From assembly GCA_002221725.1 (NCBI GenBank), contig NJFT01000075.1, forward strand, positions 62,001 to 126,000: DNA of 64,000 nt, written 5' to 3'. The notes under the pieces are model-generated. The model did not search any database and was not told the DNA's origin. It saw only the letters and a list, made by a program, of their open reading frames with translations. This stretch comes from Scedosporium boydii (lineage: Eukaryota; Ascomycota; Sordariomycetes; Microascales; Microascaceae). Below are positions 48,097 to 61,900 of the stretch, piece by piece (the stretch's first letter is position 1; each line of letters begins with the position of its first letter). The position numbers and the translations under genes were made by a program.

Positions 48097-50092
48097 ATGC
48101 CTCTCGGTTTTCTTAAGAAGAAAAGGACCAGGGAGGGCAACGGAGAAAACACGACGAGTTCGCCCACAAGTCCTGTAGCCCCCGCCGCTGCTAAACCACC
48201 CGAGTCCACCCCCATCTCTGCTGGCGGCGGCAGATTGCCCTCATTCCCGCTCCCGCCTACATCCACCGCCGCCGGCGGCGGCCCCGCGACAACCTCACCT
48301 GCTCTCCCCAACACGTCGCCCAACAACACGTCGCCCAACAACACGTCGCCCAACAACGCAGCATCGAACGTCGCAACAGCAGCAGGAGCTTCAACAGGCA
48401 ACGAGGACGTCCAAATGTCGAACGTCACAGCCCAACCGGCCTACCCGGCCGGTTATCTGGCAGCTCCCACCCCCGAACATCAGAATCTACCCAGCATCAG
48501 CAATCTCATAAACCAACCACAGCAGCATGGGACCCCCGCCCAACAACCCGCCCAACAACAGTACTTGACGCAACCGGACACCCACCTCGGCCAGACAGTT
48601 AGCCCCGGGACAGACCCGGACAAGCTTGCCCAGGCACAGGCAGCCTCGGCAATGGCTCCTCCTGCGCAGCCTACCCCCGAGCAAGGCACACAGCAACAGG
48701 CGCATGGTGTTCAAGCCAATCAACCCTCGCAACCCGCGGCCGCGAGCAACCAGCACGCACAATACACCGGAGCGGGCGCCGGCGCGCAAGACAACCAAGG
48801 TCAAGGCCGTGTTACGAAAGGAAAATACTCGCTCCAGGACTTCGAGATTTTGAGAACTCTGGGAACAGGTAGCTTTGGCCGAGTCCACCTTGTACAATCA
48901 AAACACAACACACGGTTCTACGCCATTAAAGTGTTGAAGAAGGCGCAAGTAGTCAAGATGAAGCAGGTGGAGCACACAAACGATGAGAGGAGAATGTTGG
49001 GCGAGGTCAAGCACCCCTTCCTTGTTACCTTGTGGGGTACCTTCCAAGACTCTAAAAACCTATATATGGTCATGGACTTTGTTGAAGGAGGAGAACTATT
49101 CTCACTCTTAAGAAAGTCTGGGGTAAGTCCCCCTTTGTTTTGTTGAGTTTATTTTTATTTTTTTTTTTTTCTCCTCTTTCGAAGAGCTCCGAAACCACTC
49201 GAGGACGGCAGTTTCGTGTGACTTACTGACTTGATTCTGTCAGCGTTTTCCGAATCCTGTTGCCAAATTCTACGCAGCGGAGGTGACTCTTGCGTTGGAG
49301 TACCTCCACTCAAGAAACATTATATATCGGGATCTAAAACCTGAAAACCTGCTCCTTGATCGTCATGGCCATCTAAAGATAACAGACTTTGGCTTTGCAA
49401 AGAGGGTACCCGACAAAACCTGGACGCTGTGCGGTACGCCAGACTACCTTGCGCCCGAGGTTGTGAGTAACAAGGGCTATAACAAGTCGGTCGACTGGTA
49501 TGTTATTTAGCCCCCTTTTCTGTCCTTGAAACTACTCCATGCTCTGTGAAGTGAGTACGAGGTATGTGGAGCAGTATTAACGGCAGACTCGGTTTTAGGT
49601 GGTCGCTGGGAATTTTGATATACGAGATGTTGTGCGGATACACTCCCTTCTGGGATAGCGGTTCTCCCCTTAAAATCTATGAGAACATTCTCCGCGGAAC
49701 TGTGAAATATCCTACCTATATCAACCCGGACGCCCAGGATCTCCTCTCGAGGTTAATCACAGCCGATATCACCAAGAGATTGGGTAACCTTTACAATGGC
49801 TCGGCAGATATCAAGAACCACCCATGGTTCGCTGAAGTCACCTGGGAGCGGCTTGCGCGGAAGGATATAGACGCGCCGTACACACCTCCAGTGAAGGCGG
49901 GCGTCGGCGATACGAGTTTGTTTGATCGGTATCCTGAAGAGACGGAACGATATGGCCAGACTGGACACGACGAGTGAGTTGAAACCCCTACCCTCCTGCA
50001 ATCCTTTACTCTCATCGCTTCCGCGAAACTTGGCAGGCATAGGCTGACAATATCATCACGGCAGATATGGTCACCTCTTCGTGGACTTCTAA
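48097..50092 (+). CDS. pkaC1: cAMP-dependent protein kinase catalytic subunit
   Basis: Exons 48097-49122, 49244-49497, 49599-49973 and 50065-50092 join to 560 aa; all introns are GT-AG. The first 248 residues are low complexity (P, Q, A, N, T) and begin [14 protein letters not shown], like other filamentous-fungal PKA subunits; a perfect NTSPN triplicate lies at 72-86. The AGC kinase domain begins at Phe249: GTGSFG (256-261), Lys278, YRDLKPEN with Asp372, DFG (390-392) and the activation loop [14 protein letters not shown], with Thr403 at the site phosphorylated in PKA. The C-terminus ends in a hydrophobic LFVDF motif that packs on the N-lobe. When cAMP frees it from the regulatory subunit it controls growth, nutrient response and development. 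The frame is open above 48097 without an ATG, which fixes the start. Confidence 0.95.
48310..48354 (+). repeat. 15-bp in-frame tandem triplication in PKA
   Basis: AACACGTCGCCCAAC is present three times without a change and codes for NTSPN repeated. Identity at the DNA level suggests recent expansion. Confidence 0.95.
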
Positions 50093-51036
50093 GGTTTCCG
50101 TGCGGGCTAGTCGCCGGAATCAATTGCCTCTTGATACCATTCTAGAGACCAATACCTTATTCTGCAATCAAGTTCTTTTTTCCTCTCAAACACTCACTGA
50201 ACGTTTATGACACACCAAGAAAACAAAAACGAACATAGTGCGTATAACGAAGAAGTGTATCACAGTTCTGAAGCATACGGAGCGGAATTTTCATTCATTA
50301 TCCTGTGTTCTTGCAATTGTTACGAGTAAGGAGCAGAGAAGATTTGTCAAAGGAAACGAAAAAGAAAAACAATGGTCGGGGCGTTTCGTAGGTGCATATA
50401 CTTGACGGTTGTATCCTCCATAGGCCATACGAAGGGGCTAAAGGGAACCGACAGCTTTTTATGTTCTTTTCCTGCTTTCTTTTATTTTGGACTGTTAGAA
50501 TAAGGGCTTTGGCTTTCGTTTTTTTCCGCCTATCTTCACCTTTTCGTTTTATCAACTGGGGTTCTAGGGTGGGCAATGGGGTTGAAATATATGGAATGGT
50601 TTATTATTGGAAGGTGTGGTTACGGAAAAGAAAAACGGGGTTTACATACATTGAATTGACTTGTTAGTTTTCATCTTCCTCTTGTTTCCCGGGGCCTCTA
50701 GTGGGGATGACGTCTCGGTTACGGAAGACTTGATGCCCTGGAATATACATATATATATCTCGTGAATGGCTGGTACTAGGAGGAAGGTTGGGAGAGAACA
50801 CCTTCATCTGACGTCGATGTTGACATCTCAAGCGTAATCTTATTATTCTATTCGTAACACTTCATCATATCTGGCATTACTCTGCCTCGGGGAGATGATT
50901 AATGCCAATGCAACAGTATAATACCAAAACCCAATGCATGAAACAACTGCCTACCAAAAACCCGATACTACAAATCATATATAGCAACACAACGGGGTGA
51001 GGGAAAGAGAGTACCCTCCAAATAACCCTCTCCCCC
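50093..51036. other. Convergent gap between PKA and lipase
   Basis: 944 bp lies between two 3' ends and probably holds both 3' untranslated regions. Short open frames (up to about 97 codons) show no family. Nothing else seen. Confidence 0.6.
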
Positions 51037-53413
51037 TCAGTCCTCCTTGTATGAACCCGCATATCCCTCATCTTCCATCCCCCTAAAGATGTGATGCTCC
51101 CCCATGACAATGCCTTCCTCGATGCCCTCGGTATCATCCCCATCCGTCGTGCTATTCGACCCATCAGCAAGCAGGCTCCTCATATCCTCCTCGCTCAATA
51201 TCGTCTCAATAGAGCCCCTCCTCAACCAAGGCCTCGTCTCCAACCTTCCCTTCTCGACCAGCCTCTCAATACGGAGCCTATTCGAGATAAACTTGAGCTT
51301 AGGAAACGCGCTCTGCTGCCCTTCATGAATCATCCTCGCAAGCCGATCCGGGTCCGGATCCGAGAGGATGTTCCAAAAGTCCGACACGATGCTCTTAGGC
51401 CAAATAGTAATAGTCCCCGCAAACGCGTCCTGCAACCACAGCTGGCTCCAATCCTGTCCCAGTGGTCGAGGCAGGAGCTCCGCGTGGCGGACGAAACGGA
51501 GCCACTTGTTCATGTCGAGCTTGAGGAAGTTTTCAAACGTCGACATGAGGTAGCCGCCGCGCCAGCCGGCGCCGCGACGGTGCGTCACGGGATGTCCGAC
51601 GGTGCCGCGTGAGGAGAAGAAGAAGAGGTTGATGTGGGGGTTGACCTGGCTGACGATTGTGAAATTTACGTTGAAGTGGAGGTTGAGCGCTTTGATGGGT
51701 ATGTCGGTGCGGAGGCTGCCGTCTTTCCACTTGCGGCCGAAGGAGTAGGGGACGAGCGTGCCTTCGCGCGTCTTCATCATGAGCACGACGGGGTTGAGGA
51801 TGCCCGGGACGGCGGCGGAGGCTAACACGGCCGACCAGATCACGCAGTCGGGGCTCGTGAGGTAGTTGCAGAGGATGGTGGGGGAATGGGGATCCGAGGG
51901 CACGCATGAGACGTTGAGGATGCGACCCGTGCGCTGGTACGCCTCTCGGAAGGTCATGGACCCGCGGGACCACCAGGTCGCGCGGTCAGCCCAATCGATG
52001 GCGTCAAACCTCGCTCCCGTCTTCCACCACCGGGGGAGCCAGGTGAAGATGGATTCTCGGCACGCGGTGATGCGGGTGGCTAGGGCGGGGACGATGAGCT
52101 CCTTTAGCTCTTCGTTCGTCCGGGTCGCGACCAGCGCGGCGACGAGGGCGCCGCCGCTGGTGCCGGAGATGACGTCTGGTAGTAGATCCGCGTCCAGGAG
52201 GGCTTTGACAACGCCGAAATGATAGTAAGCAAATGTGGCACCCCCTGATAGACATAGCGCGGTTCGACCGAAGTTGGCGTGCATCTGCTTGAAGAGCACC
52301 CTTCGGTCGTCGTTGGAAAGCTGTCCCGTGTTCAACAAGAACTTGATCGTTTTCTCAGCTGTTGAAAGGCCAGTCAGTATGAGGTGGCAATGGGAAGAGG
52401 ACGAAAGAAGAAAAAGGGGGGGTCCTGGACTACTTACACTCATCGATGTAGTTCTGAACCAAGTTCTTAGTGCCGTAGTACGTCTGGCTGTAGAGCCTCG
52501 GACCCTCGACACCCACAAAATTGCTCTTCACGCATGCCTCGGCCAAGATCCTCAGCTCATCCGCCGATTTCGATTTTCCCGCCCCCTCGGCCTTATCCGC
52601 ACCATCCTCAACATCCTCCGCCTTATGCCTCAGCTTCCTCATGTGCTCCCACACGCGCCTGACCGTCTTAGAGTCATAGTACGCATACTCGTTCTCCTCC
52701 TTCCAGCTCTGTCGCCCGAGGAAGCTATCCAGCTCCTTGGCGGCAACGACCCAGTCTCGGTAGTTATTCGTCGTGCGCATGTTCCTCCTTAGCCTCTCTC
52801 TCGTCCCGCGCCACGCGAACGTCTGCTCGTATAAGTATATGTAAAGCCGCGTGAAAAGGTACGATATCCATTCGAGCGCAAGGATGCCCGTGACGCCCAG
52901 CAGCAGCGGCCATTTGAGTAGGTTGTACAGGTAGCCCTCGCGGGTCTCGTCCTTGGTCCTCTCGCCCAACAACGAGTGCACGGGCGCCGCCGTCCTCCTC
53001 TTCTTCCGCCTTTGCGGCTTCTTGATCTTCTCGTTCACAGGCGCCCAGTCGTTCTGCGCCGATATGAAGACAGGTGGCTGCTGCGTCAGGGACAGCGTCT
53101 GTCGGAAATCTGGTGTGGTCCCGCTGCCGCCCGGCGCAGGGGGCGCCAGAGAGTCCGTCTCGTGGGAATCGACATCGGAAGGGCGGAGTCTTGGACTGCG
53201 GATCGTCGAGAAGCTTGTCCGGCTCGGGGACGTCAGCTCGTCGATGGGGGTCTGGAAGTCTGGTGCATGGAGGGCGTTTGCGAAGGCTTCGATGCCCTCC
53301 GGGTCGGAGAAGTCCTCGGCGATCTTGGGGACGCTCGACGGGTCATAGGACTCGGGCGAGAAGCCGTACTTGGAGTCGCTGGACTGGAAGAAGCTATTGC
53401 GTCGCCCGGGCAT
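51037..53413 (-). CDS. DUF3336-patatin lipase (Tgl3/4/5-SDP1 type)
   Basis: Exons 53413-52438 and 52358-51037 join to 765 aa. The N-terminal 150 residues are disordered. A hydrophobic stretch, about 162-197, could insert in the ER or lipid-droplet membrane. DUF3336 follows (about 200-340: YRDWVVAAKELDSFLGRQSW and YGTKNLVQNYIDE). The patatin domain has the oxyanion motif SGGATFAYYHFG (363-374), the nucleophile Ser393 in GTSGG, and Asp538 in KDGS completing the Ser-Asp dyad. Members of this family hydrolyse triacylglycerol on lipid droplets, and some act on steryl esters or lysophospholipids. The acidic C-terminus is probably regulatory. The start is the first ATG of the frame. It is convergent with the PKA gene; PKA control of such lipases is known elsewhere, but adjacency here proves nothing. 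Confidence 0.93.
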
Positions 53414-54664
53414 GGTTGATAGTAGGTTTGCGGTTATAAGTTATAGAGGTGGGGTGGATCCACGGGGCCCATGTCGTAGTGCTGTAGCTTAAAGCGTAAT
53501 GCAGCGCAACTAGAGGATCAATGATGTGTTTATCGCTGTTGTGTGAAACGTGGGTTAAAGTAAGTTGTAGTAGGGGTCCTTAAGGTATTATAATAAATCT
53601 ACCATCCTTGCAATTCTAGAAAATACTCCGTACGAAGGCGAAGAAGACCACGGAACAAAAGGTGGACGCTAAAGTTGATGGTTGGGGTGGAACATTAGAA
53701 CATCTTGTTGGGAAAACAGGAAGCAACCTGCTGTTACTTGTTACTGTGCAAGCGCAGCCAATGTCACAGTCAAATCAATGTGAGCCAGTTCGGTCATTCG
53801 GTCATTCCACCCACCCAAGATCCAAGATCGGGTCGTGCCGCCTCGACACAGCTGACATCGTTGTCACGTGTGGCCAGTTGGCAGTGACAATGAACTGCTG
53901 TGAAGGCCAAAGAGACAAAGTGAGTTCAACGGCGTCATCGGACATCGCCTTACCAGTCTGCGCCCTGGTTGGATCGTTATACCGCCACCTCCCAGGCATC
54001 CCTGGCACGAGAGAGACGAACAGTCTCCTTGAGGCTAACTGTAAATAGTATGCGCGCCCCCTCCCCTCCCAACTGCACCACCTCGCAGTCCGAAGGAAGC
54101 ATCCGGATGGACCATACCACCACCCTACCCCAAGCCTCGGCACTCAACAACGGGAAGGCGGACGCGTGTCTTCTCCGGCGTGGCAAGGTGAGAGAGATGG
54201 CAACAGCAACAGATCATCCAAAATAATCTAGTTTTAAAACAAAAAAATGAATTGCATGAATCTTCCAGCTGGGAAAATGGTACAGCCTAGGCGTATCTAA
54301 TCATCGCTTGTGTTGTGTTTGACCTCCACGAGAACAAAAAAAGAAAAGAAAAAGAAAAAGAAACAAAGGGGAGCCTGAACTCCATCCAAATTGAAACGTC
54401 TTCCAGACACCCACGTCGTTCATGCCCCAAAGTGCAAGGTAATATTCTCGCTTGACCTGGCAGAAAGTGTTTTATCATTCCGTTGTGCCTCGACATATCG
54501 GACATAAGCCCCCAGACATTAAGGTCGCGTCCTAGACATATAAAGCAGGTGCGCGGCCGCCATGATGAGTTTATCATTCCCCGGCGCTCTTTCTCTCATT
54601 CTATTTCCCGCTGCGCTTTTCCTTCATCCCCATGCGCGGCGAGCGAACTGGGCGTCTGCGATCT
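53414..54664. other. Spacer between lipase and SAR1, no gene seen
   Basis: 1.25 kb between two minus-strand genes, holding the lipase promoter and the SAR1 3' region. It includes one TACTCCGTA motif variant (53624-53632). The chance ORFs (up to 128 codons) show no family. Confidence 0.6.
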
Positions 54665-55792
<1,128 letters not shown>

Positions 55793-56835
55793 ATTGGTCT
55801 AACTAGGGCGGCGTTGGATATTAAAGATGTATATGATATAAAGTCGGGAAGAGGTGTGGATTTGGAGTTGCGAAGGGTGAAGTTTGGTGAGGCACGAAGC
55901 AAGAAGTCGCAAGGTGCAGTTCGATGAGGTGGACTTAATAGTGTCGTGTCGGATAGGAGCATAGCACCATAATTGGAGAGGCTCATGGGCTGCTGTCCCC
56001 AAAAAATACTGGCTATTTACGCCTTAAATTTGGGGCATCAATGCAGCAAGGATTTTGGACAGCACAGCATCTTTTCGAGGCCCCCATAAAATTCAAGTCT
56101 AAAATCATTGCAACATATTGACAAAGTGAAGCTAATAATCTCAATAACAGATCTAGAGAGCCCGTGTGACCTGTGACGTAGAATCAGGCCTCATCACCTC
56201 TTCCCTATCCTTCTATGGCTAGTTTCTCATGCAAGATGCAAACATGAAGTGAATGACTTGGCATCATTGAGCTTGAATCAAGCTAATCTACGCTGTTTTC
56301 GACTGTCCAGTAGTCGGACGAGGAATAATCCATTCAAGCCCAGGCAGCCAGCCGATGCATCACTTGACTGCATATAGATCGAAATCTTGAGGCTCAACAA
56401 CAGCACCCTCAAGACACCACAAGATGAAGTCTAGAAGAAGGCCAAAAAATTGGACTTATGTACGTGTCGTAAAGCAGATTTTCGAGTCGCTGAAGAATCA
56501 CTAGAGTGTACGAGTAGACATGGTGAACTAGAATGCATTATATGCGATATATGTACAGATAGGGCCATGTATGCGTTGGCCCCAAAGTATGCAAAAAAAT
56601 AGGTACAAAGAAAATAATATTTCATGAATGCCGCAGAATACCCCTTATTCCGCCTGATGATTTCCCGCCTAAATTGCCAATCTCAATGTTCTGTGCTCCA
56701 GTCCGAATAATAGAAAAGGGACCTGTTCCTTGTGTGTTTAAACGCCAATAGGTGTATGAAAGTTCGTTCTCGTGGCTCATTAGTGGCTTCCAGTAGCCAC
56801 ATTATTCTCTTCCAGTCTCTCCATGTCTTCATGTC
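55793..56835. other. SAR1 promoter and neighbouring 3' region
   Basis: 1.04 kb between SAR1 (start side) and the stop of the acidic protein gene; both genes are on the minus strand. It must hold the SAR1 promoter and leader. No coding frame over 100 codons and no repeat seen. Confidence 0.6.
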
Positions 56836-58974
56836 TTAGACGGAGAGGACGTAGTTGCCTCGATCCGTCTTTCCGGCCATAAGGAGGCCGAGCTCTCTCA
56901 TCTTGGTCGCTCCCTGTCCAGGGACAGCCTTTCGCTCTTGAACCTGCCCCTTGCGCGCCCGGTTGCAGTATTTCTGGAAGTACTTCTCTTTCCGTCTCTG
57001 TCGCTTCTTTTCGAGGCCCTTGACGATGTCGATAGCCCCACGCACGTGGTTCTCCGATGAGATAGCCTTGGCTTTCCTGTTCGCTTTCAAGAAGGTGATC
57101 ATGCCCCCGGGACGGGGTAGTGATTTAGTCGCAACAAGATCAACCGGCGCGCAGAGGCCGGCAAGTCGGGGTTGCACCCGGGTTGCCGTAGGCGATGCTC
57201 GGGATGAAGTAATAGCCCTGGGTGGAGGCGACCTCATGCGACGAGGAGAGTGCCTGTCGAATAACTTGCTAGGAGAGCGTCCGCGGACCTTGGGGGGCGG
57301 CGAATGATACCTCTTAGGAGATGCGGTAACAGACCTCATCTTCTTGCGAGATGTCCGGTCCTTGTCATGGTGGACATCCTCCATCTCCCAGATATGCTCA
57401 TCGGTCTCGTCGTGAACAGGATTGAACAGCTCCTCGCCATCGCCGTCCTCGATGTCCGATGTTGGGAAACTAGGGTCGATGTCCTGAGGTATGACATGCA
57501 TCTTCTGCGCTTTGACAGCGGCACGGTGAGAGATGTATGCTTCTTCGACTTCACGGTCCTCGTCAAAAGTTCCGCAAACGAAGTCGGTGTTATCAGGAAG
57601 CTCAGGTGCCGAGGGGCGGATAGATCCGCGCCTTGTTTTTAACCTCTTCGTGGACTCCAGGGCGCTACGGGAAGCCGTTGATGAGTCGGAGTGATGTTCG
57701 GTTGTTGACGGCCGACGTTGGAAGAGGAGGGGGCTGGGAGAAGGTCCGATCGTAAGCTTGACACCGTGATTCCACAGATTCAGATCGTCATCATCGTCCT
57801 CGTCAGACTCGGCGAAGCCCGTTTCTTCATCTGTATGATAGCCATCGTCTCCTTCAACGGAACCGTATTCATCTTCATCCTCGTCCTCATCGTCATTGTC
57901 ATCATCCTCGTCCTCATCTTCATCCTCATCCTCACCATCTTCGTCCTCGTCTTCATCGTCTTCATCCTCATCGTCTACGTCGTCGTCCTCATCAACTGCA
58001 TCCTCATTATCCGCGTTCCTATCACCACCGTTTTCTTCCTGCTCCGCCTCTTCTTCAGCTTCCTCTGCGATCTTGCGAATATTGTTTTCCTTTGTGAGAG
58101 TATCCTTAATTGTGAGGCGCTTTTTAGGAGAAAAGTGTTCCTCCCTGATCCAGTCGTCCTCCTTCGGCTCATCGTAAGCAACTTCGGCAGATCGGGTCCG
58201 GACCAAGGGCTGCACCTCGGGAGACTTGACGATGGCGGACTTCTTAGTGGTAGAAGGGCTGAGAGGACGTTGGTTCTTGGTAGGAGAGCTGGACTTCTCT
58301 TTGGAAGGTATGGTCGCTGAAGGTGCTGGGTTGGGGCAGGTGAATTTGATGCAGGGTTTCCTGGGAGCTTCGGCGCTAATCTTAGTGGTAGGAGCAAATT
58401 GTATATGGGAAGGTTTCTGTTCGGCGGGCTTCAAGTCTGGGTGTGCAAGACAAGCAAAGGTGATGCTTTTTCTCCGAGGTGGCTCGTCTGTTTGCTGGTT
58501 CGCCGTCCGACTAGGTAGTCCGCCGAACCGTAGCTTAGGGCCTTGGTGATCGTTATCTTGGAGGCGAAGAATGGGCATCTCGGGTGGAGGAGGGCTTGGG
58601 GTGTCGGCCCTGGATGGGCTCGTCAGGCCCGTGTCGCTAGTAAGGTCGACTGTGGAGGCAAGGCTGATATTACTCGTCATGGAGCGCCGGCGCTGACGAG
58701 ATTGTACGCTCGGCTGAGTATCGACGACAGTGTCTTCGTCTGGCTGACTCAAGAGAGCTTTCGTCAGTAGGGAGGACTGGCGGTCAGACTGCTTGCGGAC
58801 TGATGTCTTCTTAAAGTCTCCGGGAGCAAGTGTAGGTTTGCTCCCGACACTACAGTCTGGCGGCTCGTCGACGTCGGCGCCGGCCTCCTCATCGACTACC
58901 GGAGGGACGTTGGCCGAGCGTGATGACCAAGTCATGGCTTGGGAGGCAGAGGACGAGAGTCTATCCGCGTCCAT
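56836..58974 (-). CDS. Highly acidic unknown protein (possibly DUF2457-like)
   Basis: One uninterrupted frame of 712 codons. The N-terminal 300 residues are disordered and Ser/Pro-rich. They include three similar short motifs, KSITFAC (169-175), HIQFAP (190-195) and CIKFTCP (208-214), possibly small strand repeats. Residues 303-397 are almost all Asp/Glu. After that come WNHGVKLTIGPSPSP, a Ser/Arg-rich part with SPPPKVRGRSPSK and SPRRMRSPPP blocks, and a strongly basic C-terminal stretch (KGLEKKRQRRKEKYFQKYCNR cut short here: EKKRQRRKEKYF). Such charge blocks are typical of nuclear or nucleolar proteins and histone-binding factors. The layout recalls fungal DUF2457 proteins, from memory only. 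The start is the first ATG. Confidence 0.8.
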   Translation of the reverse strand: MDADRLSSSASQAMTWSSRSANVPPVVDEEAGADVDEPPDCSVGSKPTLAPGDFKKTSVRKQSDRQSSLLTKALLSQPDEDTVVDTQPSVQSRQRRRSMTSNISLASTVDLTSDTGLTSPSRADTPSPPPPEMPILRLQDNDHQGPKLRFGGLPSRTANQQTDEPPRRKSITFACLAHPDLKPAEQKPSHIQFAPTTKISAEAPRKPCIKFTCPNPAPSATIPSKEKSSSPTKNQRPLSPSTTKKSAIVKSPEVQPLVRTRSAEVAYDEPKEDDWIREEHFSPKKRLTIKDTLTKENNIRKIAEEAEEEAEQEENGGDRNADNEDAVDEDDDVDDEDEDDEDEDEDGEDEDEDEDEDDDNDDEDEDEDEYGSVEGDDGYHTDEETGFAESDEDDDDDLNLWNHGVKLTIGPSPSPLLFQRRPSTTEHHSDSSTASRSALESTKRLKTRRGSIRPSAPELPDNTDFVCGTFDEDREVEEAYISHRAAVKAQKMHVIPQDIDPSFPTSDIEDGDGEELFNPVHDETDEHIWEMEDVHHDKDRTSRKKMRSVTASPKRYHSPPPKVRGRSPSKLFDRHSPRRMRSPPPRAITSSRASPTATRVQPRLAGLCAPVDLVATKSLPRPGGMITFLKANRKAKAISSENHVRGAIDIVKGLEKKRQRRKEKYFQKYCNRARKGQVQERKAVPGQGATKMRELGLLMAGKTDRGNYVLSV
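57869..58000. repeat. Degenerate TCATCC/TCGTCC trinucleotide tract in coding DNA
   Basis: A run of TCATCC, TCGTCC and TCTTCA units on the plus strand codes for the Asp/Glu run on the minus strand. Synonymous variation shows it is not a fresh microsatellite expansion. Confidence 0.85.
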
Positions 58975-61900
58975 CGTGCCGCGATGTAAGAAAGCGATAG
59001 GCTTAAATAAATTGCCGGGAGTCTGGGGTTATCGAAGAAAATGTGGGGCAACGAGCTCGGTGAAGCGGGTTAGTCTTAGACGCGATCGGCGAGCTCGATT
59101 CCTGGGTGTGGTGGAGCCGAGATTCTGAGATGGTGGGAAAAAAGTTTTTCTTTTTCGCAACGATAGGAAATTGTTTGGATGAACCGATCGTGATAGATTT
59201 CGTTTGCCAGGCTCCGGAACCGAAGTAGATGTGTCCCTAGGGACCCCTTGGCTATAATATAAGGAGCATCGTGCGATGTAAGCGGGGTTTTCGAGAAGGC
59301 GTGTGTATGGCTGATGAGAATAGGACGGAAGCGATAGAGCCGACAGGGAGCAGTTATCCCTCGGTGAGAATGACGCTTATACGCCCTGTTTCCCCTCCGC
59401 GTCAAGGGTGACTGCGGCTTGCCAAGCGAAAGGAAGCGTTACGCCTTTGCTGATGGAAAGATCAAGGCGTTGGCCCGCAGGGGACGACTCAGCTGGTCGA
59501 CGCTGGTGGCGCAGTGGAAGGAAATGTCCAGGTGGGTTGGTTGGCGAGGAAGGGTTGATGAAAGTTATGGTCCGTCTTCTTCACGATGTGGCGTGAGTAG
59601 ACAGGAAAGAAATGGTATTTTAGAGTTCAAGAGAACTTCTTATTGGGACGCCCAAAAGGCAAAGAGTGTTTATGAGAGTATGCTGGATTTCTGGAAAGAG
59701 GGCGTTGGGCGGTAGCAACAGGGATACAATAATACTCGAACGTTGGAAGTGGGGAAAGCGGTTTGATTGTGCATGTAGGGATGGATCAATGTGGAAGTGT
59801 GGGTTCGTGGGCGTGTGTAGGTAGGTGTAGGGGCGGAGGATGGGCATGGGCGTGGACATGAAGTATGCATGGGCATTAAGTGGGCTTGGGAGGGAGGAGG
59901 GTTGATGGATCAACCATTTCATCAAAGACCATCATCAAATCAAGGAATCTGGAAATGGGGCGAAAGAAGTACAAGCTACCAGTAAAAATTCAGATCATAG
60001 TGGCACTCTGACAAGACTTGGTGGGAAAATCCAGGCGGTGTCCGCGGTCTCCAGGAAATTCGCGCTCGACGTCAAATAGGATTTGAGCTTTGGGTGACTT
60101 GAAACAGTGGGTAACTTTTCTTATTTACACAGTGTCCTTTAGTGCGTAATACTGCCAAATGGACTGGACTGGCTTCAATTGGGATTGACTGGGCACCACA
60201 AGTTCGTTTCAGCGCGTGTGATACGCCGGCGCGAATGAGAACAGGACAGGGCCTGGTCCAGCCAAGCCCAAGCCAAGCATCGAGTCCGGCGTCAATCAAG
60301 CTTGGCCGAGAGAGACCTGAGTGAAAGTATGAAGTGCGGGTAATAATCTACTGCTGTTTTACGGAGACAGCAACCGGGAAATGAGGATTTGCCTTGATCT
60401 AGCCTTTGCTAAGCCAATTAATTTTTTTCCTTTTTTAGTGCCTTGTTTTCTTCTCTTTCCCAGTAGTATACAGTGATGAGGCAAACACAATTGATACGGA
60501 TCAATAATACAAGTGCGAAGGTGCCACCAGGCAAAGTGCAGTCCGATTTCAGGCCCGGCCTGGCCAATCCGGTCTCAAGCAACGCCCGCTAATGCGTGCT
60601 GGCGGTCAGGAAAAGCCCGAGCCCTATCGTCAGCAACTACAGTGGCTAGCTTCGGCGGTGTACGGCTGAGTACCCACTGTAACTCACTGCCGGTCACCCT
60701 GTGGTCATCTCGGGATCCGCTTGACTCGGCCTGTTTCGAAGTCATCATGCCCTCATGTCCTTGGCGGATGTACTTCATACTACCCGGGCCATTCTCGTTG
60801 AACATTTGATCAGGAGGTGGGGGCTACATCCGTGCAAATTTGCAGCCGGGCTGGACGCTGCGAAATCTTTTTTAGCGTCATTGACTGCTGGACATGGGCT
60901 AAATTTGATTAGACTCGCCCCCCATCGTTGACGAACGAAGTACTACACCAGACATTTCTGCTGCTCTAGCCAGGCCTACTCGAATATTTACTGATGATTA
61001 CACTAAAAAAGCATGAGCGAATGTCAACAAAGAAAACCGGTCTCGGGATGAGTCCACTGTGGATTTGGCCCCTTTCCTGCCGGCTACGAACTCGGGACCT
61101 TGATTGATGCTATCCTCTCCTCCCACTCCACCAGGCACAGGTCCAGGGTCTCGGCAACGTACGAATGAACAGTAAAATGTTGATGTGTTGGCATTCATTG
61201 CCATTTACGTTTCGGCCAGGAACCAATGCCGAGATTCATCTTAACCCCAAACTCGTATCGATAACATCGGAAGCGGAAAAGATTCAGCTACGACGCCCTC
61301 TTTTCCACCCTAGGCACGGTCTAATCAAAGACATGTTGGATTCAAGTATTACGAGATTGAATTAAATCCGCCATTGCATGGATCAACGAGCTTAAGAGCC
61401 CCCTTCGTCATGACGGAGGGGTCTTGCATGGGGCGAATATGCGCCAGGAGCGGAGCGGAGATGCATAAAACAATAGCCGATCGGAAAGATTGCAGGAAGA
61501 CCCTTTGTTTCAATGAGTGAATTTGTTCCAAACTCAAAGCAAGGAATCTGCAACCACGTCACCAGACCCTACTTTTTCGTACCCTACCCCCACATCTCCG
61601 AACAACCTCCATCCCTCAGCTTCCTGATCGCCGAAGATTCAGGCTGGAACTTGGTTGTCCAACTTTTGATTGTTTTAAGAGACACCTCCTCAATTCTCGT
61701 AGTATCGCTTATCGTTAATCGTCAACCTTGGGGAACATTATGTGGGGAGAGAGTAGCGTAGGATATTCCCCGAGATGACAAGAGGGTGGTCGTTGTTTAA
61801 AGTCCTAGCCAGACGCTTTGGATGGGTGGGATCTCCATCTACTTCGTGGCATCTAGCAATCTAGTATTGCACCATAAAATGATTTTATCGCACTTGCTTC

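Noticed and set aside
57718..58320. 200-codon plus-strand frame rich in Ile, Val and Leu that looks like a membrane protein
   Set aside because: It is the antisense reading of the Asp/Glu tract of the acidic protein gene; GAT/GAG codons read backwards give ATC/CTC, hence Ile and Leu.
59419..59715. 98-codon plus frame, fairly protein-like
   Set aside because: Short, no family match and no attachable exons; kept only as a remark in the gap entry.
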